Assembly (NCBI GenBank): GCA_033064195.1
Contig: JARBJD010000131.1
Coordinates: forward strand, 1 to 64,000
Reading direction: 5' to 3'
DNA length: 64,000 nucleotides
Source: Blattamonas nauphoetae
Lineage: Eukaryota > Preaxostyla > Oxymonadida
The translations under genes were made by a program, and so were the position numbers. Positions 21,302 to 32,964 of the stretch are shown in pieces. Below the pieces are notes generated by a model that saw only the letters and a list, made by a program, of their open reading frames with translations, had not been told where the DNA came from and did no database searches. Position 1 is the stretch's first letter; every line of letters begins with the position of its first letter.

Positions 21302-22403
21302 GACAGCATCGGATTGCTCGCCATCCGCTCTCGAATGCGTGCAAATCCAAACGAATCAACTTGAGTCGAGAACGAGTGGCATGAACAGGCGTGTCAACGT
21401 CCCTTCGTCTCACACACATGTTCAGCAAGCAGTGTCTTCGGGTGGACGATGACGAGGATGACCAGAGCCATGAGCAGCCACACAACCAGCGGAATCAGCG
21501 AGATCATGATGAATGAGATAATCAATGAATCTAGAAGAAGTTTGGATGGATAACGAGCAAGTGATGAGAACAGGTCGTTTCAAACGACGTCATAAATGTG
21601 TGAGAAAGTGGTTCTGGCTTCACTTGTATGCATGTCATTGATTCACTATGTAGAAGGACACAACAAGAAGAATATTGTCAGATTGACGATGATTCGCTTC
21701 TTCGACACACACGATGATGTGTCGATCACTCTCAACAGCCCTCTCATCGTCTGCTTCTGCTCATGTCTCTTGTTCTGCTGAGAGTGATTGCCATATTCGA
21801 GTGGGCACGAATTCGGCGCAGATGTGTGCTGAACCACTGGATCTCTCCAACTCCACACATTTCAGATTTCGTTGCTGAAATATACCTGGCCGTCTTGATT
21901 CGTGTTCCGATCGAGACCGAATGATCGATGAAACAATCAGCTTCGAATGTTTGACCGAATGTTAGGAAGTGCTCGTTGGACATTTCACTTCGACGAACGA
22001 ACAAGACACCAGCAGCACTGATTACGCGTGGAGATACAACGGAGAATTCTGTCAAAGCCCAATCTTCTAAAATCGCGTTTCTGCTCCATTCTCCAAGAAA
22101 GTGGTGAATGGGTGGTGGATGGGGAAGGCGAATTCTCAACAAATCTGAAGTGGGACGCTGAGAAATGCTGTGGCGGATGTCGAGCGATTAGTTCGGACGA
22201 ATGAGGAGAGTTGAGTGATGGAGTGAGCTGGGTTGGTTCTTTCTTTTCGGATTCCTTCCGAATGCTTGCTCTGCGATGTTTCCATTCAGCTAACGGCTCA
22301 CTACTCCCACTTGTGACAACAACTGTCCAGTGATCTTCCTTGCTCGTTTTCAGGTCATTCCTCGATCGTGTCGTCGATGTCCTCAATCGAAGAAACCCAG
22401 CAA
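21302..22403. other. Spacer with short frames
   Basis: Frames of 60-150 codons occur on both strands without recognisable motifs. 21640-21720 is similar to the spacer block at 34270-34370 and 44170-44270 (HNKKxxVRLTxVRFFDxHDD in one frame), so part of this is duplicated intergenic sequence. Confidence 0.35.
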
Positions 22404-22720
22404 TCACAATCCCTCGTCGCAGCATTCGTCCCCCAACCATCTTTCATTCTTTCCGATTGATGCAGATGTCACGGAAGCAGGAGATTGGATGCGCAGATTC
22501 ACAAAATGCCAGTGAACTTGGGAGCGAGAGAAAGACGGGCTGATTCCGAGGATCGTTGGAAGGATGAGGATGAGAGGAATGGATTCGCGGCCATCCACAA
22601 TCGATGAACCAGAACTTGAGTGGAACAGTTTCATGAACAGCTTGTCGTTTGGGAGGACAACACAATTTGGGATTTCAGAAGCCATCGGGTGTTGAGAGCG
22701 AGTCAGATTCAGAGAATGCC
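22404..22720 (-). pseudogene. Degenerate FLNW-family fragment
   Basis: Short matches in alternating minus frames, KRQAVHETVP and FLSLPSSLAFCES, correspond to the family blocks EQQAVHETVL and LTIPSCLAFFE. Frames are broken; little else survives. Confidence 0.4.
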
Positions 22721-22849
22721 CATGAAGTGAGTGGTGACATCTGCAACACCGACGAACGAAAGTGGGAGTGCGTTGAGAGAGTGACAGAACGGTGAACTGT
22801 CGCTCCAGAAGACTGTGAATGTTATCAGGATGCTTCGCCGTCCCCGTTT

Positions 22850-23480
22850 TCGCATCGATCATCGGATTGCTCAGAGATACAACGAATCCAAGAGACATTT
22901 CAGTATTGGTGACATCGCGGGATCAGTTGGGAGCGAGGTCAATTTGTGGGGAGAGGATCAAGTGGAAGAATGTTGGGAGACGAAACAGCTCGCTTGGAAC
23001 CGCCTCGATCTTTTTGGAGACACAATGAACAGGGACGAGCGAGGGGAGGAGAGAGCGAGGGCAGGATGATCGCGATCAAGTTGAACGAAATGTCCAACAG
23101 ATGCAAGTTTTGAAGTGAGAACAATGAATCAGGGTGATGGGTCAGAATTTTGGAGGCAAGTGATGTGAGGAGACGGTGGAGTTTGCGCTGATTGGTCGAG
23201 CCGATGGAGAGAGGGGGAGGGAGAGGAAGATCAAACGCATCACATCAGCCAGTCGTTCCTTCCTCGTCCACTGCACGTCCTGCCGTTGTTGTTGATTCGA
23301 AGCCAGCCCACGCGGAAAGAGGTCTGAAGAGCGCATCCTTTCGTCGACCTCGATGGCTGTCATTTCTGCTGTTCCAAAACTGCACAGCATCGCTTCACAT
23401 CATCATTGTGATGCTCAAATGCCAGGGATGTCACAGATGGAGGAACCAGAAGCGATGGTGTGCTGTTGACTGATATCGTC
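22850..23480. repeat. Duplicated spacer block, copy 1
   Basis: About 630 bp closely matching 31620-32270 in the same orientation. Minus frames include LHLLDISFNLIAI and FGTAEMTAIEVDE in both copies, so it may derive from a coding exon, but no long frame survives. Confidence 0.55.
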
Positions 23481-23559
23481 GAGGGAGCAGAATGAGGTGC
23501 TTTGGTCAGTCGCAGTTGTTGTCAATTATCAAAAAAGACGATATTGTGTTGGTGGGCGG

Positions 23560-23660
23560 GTGTTCTTCATTCCCAAGTTCCGCAAGCCGAGCATGAACGG
23601 CAGGTGCATGTGGGAGTTGTGGCTGAGTGCACATCGGTGTGGGGAGGAGGGTGTTGTGAA
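23560..23660. repeat. Short duplicated block
   Basis: Nearly identical to 25430-25530 and 32338-32440 (starts GTTCTTCATTCCCAAGTTCC). Always lies a few hundred bases 3' of a family gene. Confidence 0.6.
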
Positions 23661-23808
23661 AGTGTCGTCACAATCGCTTCAATTTGCGGTATGCGGCGTG
23701 CAAGACAAGAATGTGATGTCAGAGTCAACAAAGATCACACACAAACAGTGTTTGATGTCCAAAACAAGGCAGAAACAGTTAAAAATTGTCGCTGATTCTT
23801 GACTCTTT

Positions 23809-24903
23809 CTATCTTCGTCGTGGAAGGTTCATGCCCTGCTGGCTGTTCCAGTCCATCGAATATGCAACAAGCCATCTTCCGTTGGATCCGTTTTTGTCGT
23901 TTTGCAGCTTTTCTTCCATCGCATCTTCGAGGCCCTCCATTCTCAACATTCGATGGGCTTTCTTCCACATCTGTCGCACATCTCTGCCTTGTTTGTTCCA
24001 TTCCAGCTGGGCATCGATCATAACATTCAGGAAATACCTGATTGAGCAATCGTCTTCGAAGAATGTGAGAAAACTGGGAATCGTGAGAAAAACAGGCATA
24101 TTCAGGACGAAATCCATGGTTTGTTGATGATATGGAGATATGTGGAGGAGTGTGGCGAGGACCCTCAGAAAATTTATGGATTGCTCTCCATCGATGATCG
24201 AAAAGCGGTTCACGCACAAATGCCAAATATACTTCTCCGAAGGTGCCAGAACTTGCTTCAAGATCGTCTCGTGAACAGCTTGTTGTTCATTAGGATCTTC
24301 AATTTTGAGAGAAGCGAGACCACGTGGAGTTGCGAACCATAAAGAATTGAAATTGATTTTCAAGAGACAAGTGTGGATATCAACTGATTCTGAGAAAGAA
24401 AGTGACAGGGGATTGAGAGTGTTGATGAGTTCAGGGATCAGATCAGCTTTGATGAGGGTGAAGGAGATGCATGGTGAACACCAAAAGATCAGATTATTGA
24501 GTATCTTCATTGCTGGTGAGGCGATAACACGACTGGGTGAGGAAACGAGCACCATAATGGATTGTACGAAGTCTGTCAGAGATTCATCAGTTGTTCGTTC
24601 AAGGGTGCTGAGAAATGGATCAGCCGATTCTTCAACATCCCGAATCATAAATTTGAGAAATCTCACAGCTTTCGCTTCCAGAGAGGCATCAACTGCAGGG
24701 TTGGACTTCACTGTGGCAACAAGAGACCGAAAGACAACGGTTCTTTCACTTTCAGATTGACGAGCTTTTTCATCCCAATTCAGGAACGGTGAACAGTCTG
24801 CAGAAGATGAAAAAGAGTGAGAAGAGATACCAGCACGAGAAGAAACAATAGAGGTGTTGATTGTTGATTCGAGTATCGAGTTCATTTCGTCTGAGTCAGT
24901 CAT
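23809..24903 (-). CDS. FLNW-family protein, intact copy
   Basis: A 364-residue frame starts MTDSDEMNSILESTINTS, keeps SPFLNWDEKARQSESERTV near residue 42, LIKADLIPELINTLNPL in the middle, MLRMEGLEDAMEEKL, and ends QQGMNLPRRR. The upstream motif lies 8 nt from the ATG, so the 5' UTR would be very short if the motif marks the transcription start. The ISSHSFSSSADCSPF segment before FLNW is shared with the copies at 25678 and 42867. Confidence 0.8.
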   Translation of the reverse strand: MTDSDEMNSILESTINTSIVSSRAGISSHSFSSSADCSPFLNWDEKARQSESERTVVFRSLVATVKSNPAVDASLEAKAVRFLKFMIRDVEESADPFLSTLERTTDESLTDFVQSIMVLVSSPSRVIASPAMKILNNLIFWCSPCISFTLIKADLIPELINTLNPLSLSFSESVDIHTCLLKINFNSLWFATPRGLASLKIEDPNEQQAVHETILKQVLAPSEKYIWHLCVNRFSIIDGEQSINFLRVLATLLHISPYHQQTMDFVLNMPVFLTIPSFLTFFEDDCSIRYFLNVMIDAQLEWNKQGRDVRQMWKKAHRMLRMEGLEDAMEEKLQNDKNGSNGRWLVAYSMDWNSQQGMNLPRRR

Positions 24904-24911
24904 GAAAAGTT

Positions 24912-24923
24912 AGTTATGGGTCA
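24912..24923 (-). promoter_or_regulatory. Shared upstream motif
   Basis: GTGACCCATAACT on the coding strand, 8 nt before the ATG at 24903. Confidence 0.5.
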
Positions 24924-25430
24924 CGGAAAATGTGTGAAACAAAGAGAATGAAATGACAATGATGTCCAAAAGGAAGAATAAAAATGAAACAACGAAGACT
25001 CAGACGATTCCTGAATGAAGAGGGAGCGTTGGAACGTGATTGAGAGAAAGACTGGATCAACTCGTCGATGAACGACGAATGAACGAGAGAGGCGATGTTG
25101 GAAAACAGATGAAGAGATGGAGATGGCATGGATCGATGTCCAGCAAGCGAGAGTGTGCTCAGCAACTTGCCATTCGCGGGATGTTCGTTGAGAGAGACGA
25201 AGTGTGGAGCGAGTGAGGATGTGAAGAACAATCCAAAAAGTGTGAAGTTCGGCAGAGATGGGAGGTGACGTCTCGTCGAGTCGAACAGTCAATTTGGACA
25301 TCAGGCAGAGGAGACAGAACTCTTCACTGCCATTCCACTGACATCACAATTGGGGAGAGGAGCTACGGCGTGACAATGCGGACAGGCGAGACAGACACCA
25401 CAGTCGCACACTGTTCATCATCACGGCGGG
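24924..25430. other. Spacer, no recognised gene
   Basis: Only short overlapping frames; no family motif or repeat other than the block starting at 25430. Confidence 0.4.
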
Positions 25431-25677
25431 TGTTCTTCATTCCCAAGTTCCGCAAGCCGAGCATGAACGGCAGGTGCATGTGGGAGTTGTGGCTGAGTGC
25501 ACATCGGTGTGGGGAGGAGGGTGTTGTGAAAGAGTCATCACAATCGCCTCAATTTGTGCGGTGTGTCGTCCAAGACAAGTGTGTGATGTCAGAGTCGACA
25601 ACGATCACACACAAACAGTGTTCGCTGTCCAAAATAAGTCAGAAACTGTTCGAAAAATGGTTGGTTCCGTTCTGTTT

Positions 25678-26889
25678 CTACCAGAGTTCCGGAATGTTTA
25701 TGCCCTGCAGGTTGTTCAATTTGATCGATTTCTCAACAATTAAATATCCGTCGGTTTCGTTTTTGTCGTTTCGCAGCTTTTCGTCAATCACATCTTCGAT
25801 GCCCTCCATTCTCAACATTCGATGCACTGTCTTCCATATCTGTCGCACTTCTCCGCCTTCCTTGTTCCATTCCAGTTGGGAATCGACCATGTCATCCAGA
25901 AAAGTCCAGATTGACTCATCATCTTCGAAGAATGTCAGACAACTTGGGATCGTGAGAGTGACTGGCATCTGAAGAACAAAATCCATTGTCGATTGATCAT
26001 ATGGAGATATTCGGAGGAGTCTGGCGAGGAGTGTCAGAAAATACTTGGATTGCTCTCCATCGACGATCGAAGAGCACTTCACGCACAAATGCCAAATGTA
26101 CTGCTCGGTAGGAAGAAGAACTTGCTTCAAAACCGTCTCACGAACTGCTTGATGTTCATTGTCGTCTTCAAGTTCAAGTTTTGTGAGACCACGTGGAGTT
26201 GCGAACCAGAGAGAGATCCGGATGGTTGTCATGAGACAAATGTGGATATACTCTGCTGCTGCAAAAGAAAGAGACTGTGGATTCAAAATGGTGATGACTT
26301 GAGGGATCAGATCAGATTTGACGAGGAGAACAAGGTTGTCGGCAGAAGAGGCCCAGATCAGAGATTTGAGCATCTTCATTGATGCGCTGATTATGACCTG
26401 ACTGGGTGAGGAAAGGAGCATCCCAATGCATTGTACGAAGTCTGTCAATGAATCAACAGAGGCCGATGCAAGTTGGCTGAGAAAAGCATCTGCTGATTTT
26501 GCATACTTCGGATTCACAGATTCGAGAAATTTCACGGCCTTATCTTCCAAAGAGTCATCAAGAACAGGTTGTAATTTCAATGTCGCAACGAGAGACCTAA
26601 AGACAACGGCTTTTTCATGAATTGACTCAAGCTCTTTTTCACTCCAATTCAGGAAAGGTGAACAGTCTAGAGAACGTGAAAAGAAGTGGGAAGAGATACC
26701 AGGGCAAGGATTTTCAGTGGAGTTGATAGTTGTTTCGAGTCTCGAGTTCATTTCGGGTTTAGATCCAAAGTCGTCTTTGAACAAATTCAGGAACGCTGAG
26801 CAATCCATTGGTAATGGCAACTCATCGAAGGGTAAATCAGAGTGGGTTGTGTTTGAGGAGGAGTCTGTGTTCCTGTCAATCGCTGTCAT
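25678..26889 (-). CDS. FLNW-family protein with a partly duplicated N-terminus
   Basis: A 403-residue frame, about 45 longer than its paralogues. The extra length comes from two successive versions of the leader: MDCSAFLNLFKDDFG near residue 29 and then LDCSPFLNWSEKELES near residue 70, separated by SRLETTINSTENPCPG. The rest is standard: LVKSDLIPQVITILNPQ, MLRMEGIEDVIDEKL and LQGINIPELW. The upstream motif is 43 nt from the ATG because a perfect palindrome lies between them. Confidence 0.8.
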   Translation of the reverse strand: MTAIDRNTDSSSNTTHSDLPFDELPLPMDCSAFLNLFKDDFGSKPEMNSRLETTINSTENPCPGISSHFFSRSLDCSPFLNWSEKELESIHEKAVVFRSLVATLKLQPVLDDSLEDKAVKFLESVNPKYAKSADAFLSQLASASVDSLTDFVQCIGMLLSSPSQVIISASMKMLKSLIWASSADNLVLLVKSDLIPQVITILNPQSLSFAAAEYIHICLMTTIRISLWFATPRGLTKLELEDDNEHQAVRETVLKQVLLPTEQYIWHLCVKCSSIVDGEQSKYFLTLLARLLRISPYDQSTMDFVLQMPVTLTIPSCLTFFEDDESIWTFLDDMVDSQLEWNKEGGEVRQIWKTVHRMLRMEGIEDVIDEKLRNDKNETDGYLIVEKSIKLNNLQGINIPELW

Positions 26890-26912
26890 TCTGTCTCAGT
26901 TTTAGACACAGC

Positions 26913-26934
26913 AGCTGTGCGGATCCGCACAGCT
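26913..26934. repeat. Perfect 22-bp palindrome in the 5' leader
   Basis: Centred on GGATCC, it reads identically on both strands and could form a hairpin in the leader of the 25678-26889 gene. Absent from the equivalent place in the paralogues. Confidence 0.7.
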
Positions 26935-26945
26935 CGGTATGGGTC
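26933..26945 (-). promoter_or_regulatory. Shared upstream motif, variant
   Basis: GACCCATACCGAG on the coding strand, one base from the common form, 43 nt before the ATG at 26889. Confidence 0.45.
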
Positions 26946-27089
26946 AGAATTATGTGTGAAACAATGACACTGAAATGAGATATATATCTGAACCGGATGA
27001 TCCTAAAATCACATCATGGTGTGTGATTCACTCAAAAACGACGAGTAAGTTCGTGAACGAGAAAAAAGGATGGTTCCACACAGTTTATC

Positions 27090-27970
27090 AGAGATTGAGT
27101 GGATATCAATCTCCGGCTCTGTTCTTACACTGTCGAAAGTCTCGACTTGACCCGCTTCAGCTCCAACACGTCAGAGATTGCTGTTTCGACAGCTGTGCTT
27201 GGAGCGATGAGAATGGCGGCGACTGCGGAGACGACGTGACGAGTGGCGAGGTCGGCAGTGTCGGCATTCTGTCTGTCTGTGCACGCCGCGGTGTTCGCCT
27301 GTGCTGGTTCGGCTGAAGCGAGAGAACAGCAATCTCGTCCTTCCCTCGAGCGCCGTTGGGGTTGGTTTTGGGGAAGAGAGAGGGGACAGAGGGTGTGATG
27401 ACGAAATGCCGCGACGAAAAGCGAGGCCGTGCTTCGTCAGCCGTGGCGGACACAGGTGGAGAGATGTGCGGGAGGGGAGTCATGGACTTCCTTCTTTTCG
27501 CCTCTTCCGCCTCTCGACTCTCCTTCTCACTCTTCTTCCCTTATCTCACCGACATCGAAGTCAGTCGGCCAGTTGTTGCGTGTCCTCCGCCCGACCACTT
27601 CGGCATCCTCCGCTGTTGTTTCTTGCCTTTCTCTCCCCTTCTCTGTTCATCTCATTCTCGCCAGTCCCTCTCTTCTTCATCATCCTCGTCCATCTCCCGC
27701 TTCCACTTTTCCGACTCTCGTCTGTTTGATGCATCCTCGGCGTCCTGTTGTGCCTTCTCGAATCGCTGTTTGCAGTGTGCTCTGCCGGCAATCGATGAGA
27801 CGAGAGCGAAGTTCCATTGCTCGACACCATTCAACAGCATCGCTGGAGAGCGTGCGACGATCAAACAGACAGAGCATGGAGGGAGTGAGTCGATAGGCAC
27901 GGATGACGAAGAGATGGCAGTGCCGACGGAGCAGACGAGGAGGGAGGAGGTGGCGAGTGGGTGGGGTTGG
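27090..27970 (-). pseudogene. Duplicated linker and coiled-coil module, interrupted
   Basis: Minus reading: FALVSSIAGRAHCKQRFEKA and a very charged tail (EKWKREMDEDDEEERDW), then AVLSLQPNQHRRTPRRAQ and a shortened coiled coil (SSLQAQLSKQQSL). It is collinear with 16630-17757 but lacks the NTHASxSSPSLTPSVGD stretch. Its upstream side is cut by the TA-flanked element at 27973, and homologous sequence resumes at 31464. Confidence 0.5.
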
Positions 27971-27972
27971 TA

Positions 27973-28067
27973 TAGAGACAGATCTGATTTTGTATACACA
28001 CAGATCTGTCATTACGTTCATAATTTTCAACTATATCGCATATTGTTTATCTAATCTAGCTTCAAAA
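27973..28067 (+). repeat. Left TIR of the 3.49-kb element
   Basis: Contains two AGATCTGT-type iterons, then an AT-rich stretch (CAACTATATCGCATA) shared with the right end. Confidence 0.8.
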
Positions 28068-31000
28068 CAAAGTTAATGTCCATCTCCCTCCTTTGAACTA
28101 ATATTCTGTCATTGTGTGAATGGAAGTTGTGATCAACCCGTCAAGCTTTGATTTCTCTCCAACTCACGAAATATCACTTCCTGAAACAAATCTAATCCAC
28201 ATTGCCCACTCATTCGTCTCATCAGGCTCATTCTTCTCTCTGCTTTTAATCTGTATTTACCTGAGTCGACATCTGACAACCACACAGTCTTTTTCCAGAT
28301 AAGCGTGAAATGCGAGACTGGACACATTATTTGCATGGTCTTCGAACAGCCTTGGCCATTCCATGATTAGATTCAGAAAAAGTGGACCCACTTTGCCCTC
28401 GATCCGATTTCTGAAACGCACAAGCTTTTCGATTCATTCCGAAGGATGTATTCTCTCGAACTCTCCGTACAAAATAGAACGATCAATTGAAGATCAAAAG
28501 GCATGATCGCATGAACATATAGTTCATTTTATCTACCGTTCATTGAGTAGTCATGACGCCAGCAAAATTCAGTGCCATTTGTGTGAAAAACGTTTCCATT
28601 GAGTCTATCTCCCACATCGAAGTTATTGTGTCATCTCATTTCCCATCGTCAACATCTTGTATCAACCATACACCTCGCTCTCCTCACCACGACACGATGT
28701 CAATCTGTGCGAATCCACGATGACTTCGCACTATCATTACTTTTACTCCAGACTGAGTCTTGACCAGTACAATGAAGAGGAGATCATGTCACAGACCTTG
28801 GTTTTTGCATTTCATTCGTTGTTCGTGACATTTCTCTCACCCATTTTAGAAAATTGATCATAACAGTATTCCCTTTTGAGAAAGAATCCACAGCATCGAA
28901 CAACAGTTTCACTTCCAAAATTCCTAATACATCACCTTCATATCGCAATCTTTCAAAACACACGCCTCTTTCGTTCAGTTTCGCTTTGGACAATGTTTGA
29001 TGGCTGGATTCCAACTTGATATCCAGCAACTGATGTGGTGATCAGAATCTACACCGTCATATAAGGGTTCTCTATTTTTCTTGCACATTCTATGGCAGCA
29101 TTCACTCCACAAATCAAATCCTCCAATCACTTGCGGTTTCATCTTTCTATTTCATTCGAGGAACATGGCCAATCTTGCAATTGCACAATTTTCAGTCAAT
29201 ATATGTCTTCAGACATTAAACGATGGGTTTAACTGTCTATCTGAAGAGAAAAACCCTCACATCCACAAGACACATCAATTTGCCGTGAAAGGACATCCAC
29301 CGAATCTGCACATCTTGATTATGTATTTTCCTTGCGATTCATCCTTTTCAGTCACGATACTAATATCTCGGCGTTCCTACACTTAATTTTCTCAATCGAA
29401 CTGCTGAAAGTGAAAGTATGCATCTGATGACAAGAATCAGGGATCATACCTTCACACGAACTCCATCCTTTGACGAAGATGATTGACAGTGTCATACCGT
29501 GCATTCCAACACTGATTTCTGGCATTTTGTGAGAGTGTGAGATATCTCGATCGTTCTGTCCTACCTGCTTCATCCTTCATTAAAAACGGCGAAAGTGGGC
29601 CTCAAAGAAAACTTCAGCTTTATCCACCCTTGGACCCGATTTACAACAAAAACAAGACATGATAAGTTATCCCACTTACCCTTCGGATTTATTCTCAAAT
29701 TTTTATGAAAAAATTCAAAAGTGCGCAGTCATCGTGGATTCGCACATCTGGTGGCCGCTCCATTGCACCCGGTTCGACAGCCTATATCGCGATGCCCTCG
29801 AAACTTTCCTATTTGGCCAAAACACTTTCAAGTCCCACACTCTCCCTTAGCATCCTGGACAGATCAAAGCGGGAAACTAAACTGAAGCGTGTGGTCTTCC
29901 CATCTCAACAAAAGGAGAAAATAGGAAGGAAGCAAAGCCATCCGATACTATCATATCCATTCATCGGGCACAACGAAGATTTCACCCATTTGCGGCTGAA
30001 AGAGGGAGAGAACGCTACGACATGAACAGCCTGCTATCATCCCACTCCCAAAGCAACTATTCATAGGAAGTCGAGCCGTCTTCGTTCTTTGAGATGGGTG
30101 ATGATCTCGTCGAGCCTCTGAACTCTCTCATCATGAACACAAGCCAAATGTCGTCAGCTACGATTCCTCGTCGAATGGTTCTGATCCCATCCATACAATT
30201 GTCCCAAACAATCACCCCACATCATATTGTGAATCAAAGGCTACCGATTGATCCTGGAAACACAAATTCACGATGAATGAACTGCCAGAAAGGAATTCAC
30301 AGTCGAAGCTGCTTTCCCTTTCGCCAATATGGTGACAGGAGTTGCGACTATTACAACTTTTGCAGATAGCAAAAAAGAAATCGCACTCCTCCGAGAATTT
30401 TCACCTGAAGTTGACCTGCTGCCAGATCTCAGAATGTTGGAAATCGATATCAACGGATTACTCGACATCATCCCCTTCCAAGTGGAATAGTTGATCACTC
30501 GTACAACATACTTTGTCTTTCCGTGCGGAGAGCATCAACGGACTTATTGTGGAGTTCGAAAGCGGTTCAGACAACACCGCGTCCTCCGAGTCTTATATGG
30601 GCGCTGGTGCAGATAAAGAGATCGTATCTTGTCGATCAGTTGGTTCTGTGACCTATGAATGAATTACTACATATTATAGCGGAGAACGAGCGAAGGACTC
30701 AAGACGAAGAGTCTTCGAAGTGAGAAACTGCGGAAATCAAGCGATCGTGAAAAGAAAATACAGCCTCAAACGGTGATGAGGAAATCAGAGAAGAGGAACA
30801 ATCTGATGTCCTGCTGGACATACCTTCGAAGGTGATCCCACCGAAGAAGAGCCGTCACCAGAACCCACGATCCCTCGTTCTTCTCTTGAGTACAAGATCG
30901 CCACCCACTCACAATTCAGAAATGTTCCATTCAGAGCCAACCCGAATCTCTTTCCGTCACCATAATACGACAGAAATGAGGATCCTGTGAAACTCACCAT

Positions 31001-31324
31001 TTCATCACCAATAGCACATCTTACTCCACCCCAACCGAATAATGTACTTCTGGATGTGACACGACCCGACTCACCAACCAGTATCCCGTTCTTCTCTTCA
31101 TTTCACTTTTTCCAGAAACTTTCCCTCTGCCAGCTGCCTGCACAACACCACGTCTTCAACAAAGTCACGACACCTCTACTCCCTCCTATCCAATCGCTAT
31201 CATCCCTCACCTCACCCCGTCGCTCCAGCGATTCGTTTAGAACTTATTCTGGCTTGATCACCTCCGTCGTTCACCATATTTCAGGATTTGTGGTTTCACT
31301 GGAGATGTAGGGATAGTGAATCCA
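28068..31324. other. Interior of the 3.49-kb element, not recognised
   Basis: No frame exceeds about 110 codons. Some minus-strand stretches at 28130-28480 read coherently in pieces (RFRNRIEGKVGPLFLNLIM), as does a plus stretch at 30285-30490 (FTVEAAFPFANMVTGVATI). They could be remains of a transposase or captured exons. I see nothing I can name. Confidence 0.35.
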
Positions 31325-31461
31325 TTTTGAAGCTGGATTAGAAAAAAATATGCGATATAGTTGAAAATTATGAACATAATGACAGATCTGTGTGTATACA
31401 ACAGATCTGTGCCTATACCGACGGACAGATCTGTGCGTATACAAAATCAGATCTGTCTCTA
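31325..31461 (-). repeat. Right TIR of the 3.49-kb element, with extra iterons
   Basis: Read on the minus strand it matches the left TIR apart from an inserted stretch of about 42 bp that adds two more CACAGATCTGT copies. Confidence 0.8.
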
Positions 31462-31463
31462 TA

Positions 31464-32500
31464 CATACCCGAGTGGGTGATGCTCCGAAATCCCGTTCCC
31501 AGAAACGGATAGTGTGTCCAGCATCCGAAATGACGAAACAAGCGTAGGCACCGAGGGCAGTAGGGACGATGCAAGGAGTGGGCGCTCCAGAGCACAGACC
31601 AGGTCACGAGGATCTGTCACTGTTCCCGTTTTCTCAGGGATCATCGGACCGCTCAGCGACACAGCGAAGCCAAGAGATATTTCAGAATTGGGGACATCGT
31701 GGGATCAGTTGGGAGCGAGGTCAATTTGTGGGGAGCGGATCAAGTGGAAGGAAGTTGGGAGACGAAACGGTTCGCTTGCGATGGCCTCGATCTTGTTCGA
31801 GACACAACCAACAGGGACGAGCGAGGGGAGGAGAGAGCGACGGCGTGATGATCGCGATCAAGTTGAACGAAATGTCCAACAGATGCAAGTTTTGAAGCGT
31901 GAACAATGAATCAGGGTGATGGGTCAGCATTTTGGAGGTAAGTGATGTGAGGAGACGGGTGGAGTTTGCGCTGATTGGTCGAGCCGATGGAGAGAGGGGA
32001 GGGAGAGGAAGATCAAACGCATCGCATCAGCCAGTCGTTCCTTCCTCGTCCACAGCACGGCCTGCCGTTGTTGCCTCATCCAACCCCGCCCACGTGGAAA
32101 GAGGTCTGAAGAGCGCATCTTTTCGTCGACCTCGATGGCTGTCATTTCTGCTGTTCCAAACTGCACAGCATCGCTTCACATAATCAATGTGATGTTCAGA
32201 TGCCCGGGATGTCACAGATGGAGGAACCAGAAGCGAATTTGTGCTGTTGACTGAGATCGTCGAGGGAGCAGAATGATGTGCTCGGTCAGTCGCAGTTGTT
32301 GTCAATTATCAAAAAAGACGACATTGTGTTGGTGGGTGGGTGTTCTTCATTTCCAAGTTCCGCAAGCCGAGCATGAACGACAGGTGCATGTGGGAGTTGT
32401 GGCTGAGTGCACATCGGTGTGGGGAGGAGGGTGTTGTGAAAGAGCCGTCATAATCACCTCAATTTACGGTGTGTGGCGTGCAAGACAAGCAGGTGACGCC
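31464..32500. repeat. Duplicated spacer block, copy 2
   Basis: 31464-31520 continues the linker module broken at 27970; 31620-32270 matches 22850-23480; 32338-32440 matches 23560-23660 and 25430-25530. The same order of blocks in both places indicates a segmental duplication of several kb, including the flanking family gene. Confidence 0.6.
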
Positions 32501-32964
32501 AGTGTCGACAACGATCACACACACAAACAGTGTGTGGTGGTAAGGTGCGAGTAATGTTGGAGTGGAAGTGCGGGTATCGTCAGCTGGCCATTGGAATGAT
32601 GAAGAACAAGAAGAGCAGTCAGATTGAATGTTCGTGCTGTGGTGTGATAGTCTCGTGACTTCCTTCATTTCTCGAGAATGGGAGTTGACGTGTTTATGGG
32701 TATGTTGTGGTCCTTTCTGAACAACAAATCGCACCGAGCAATCGATGCATTGCCTTCCACATCCGAGAAGTGAGTGGGTGGCGGCGAAGGAGAAGGAGAG
32801 TGTGGCGACCATCGAACGAGACTGGCGAGAGAGAATCGGAATCGTTCCGGCAAACCAAACCATGAGGTGATGCCAGAGCCGACAAATATCACACACAAAC
32901 AGTGTTTGCTGTCCAAAAGAAGCCAGAAACATGTCGAAGCACGTGTTGATTCTTTCTGTTTCTA

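Larger units (their letters stand above)
27973..31461. mobile_element. TA-flanked TIR element, 3.49 kb, unassigned family
   Basis: TA lies on both sides (27971-27972, 31462-31463). The tips are inverted copies of TAGAGACAGATCTGATTTTG. The left TIR covers about 95 bp (27973-28067); the right covers about 137 bp (31325-31461) because it holds extra copies of a CAGATCTGT iteron. TA duplication suggests the Tc1/mariner superfamily, but I recognise no transposase inside. The insertion splits a duplicated linker module: GCGAGTGGGTG lies on the left and CGAGTGGGTGATGCTCCGAA on the right. Confidence 0.75.

Noticed and set aside
23340-23400. FGTAEMTAIEVDE as a kinase activation segment
   Set aside because: No catalytic loop or APE motif in reach, and the frame is short.
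31721-31930. Leucine-rich-repeat-like stretch LHLLDISFNLIAI
   Set aside because: A single short match with no second repeat unit, in a duplicated spacer without a sustained frame.
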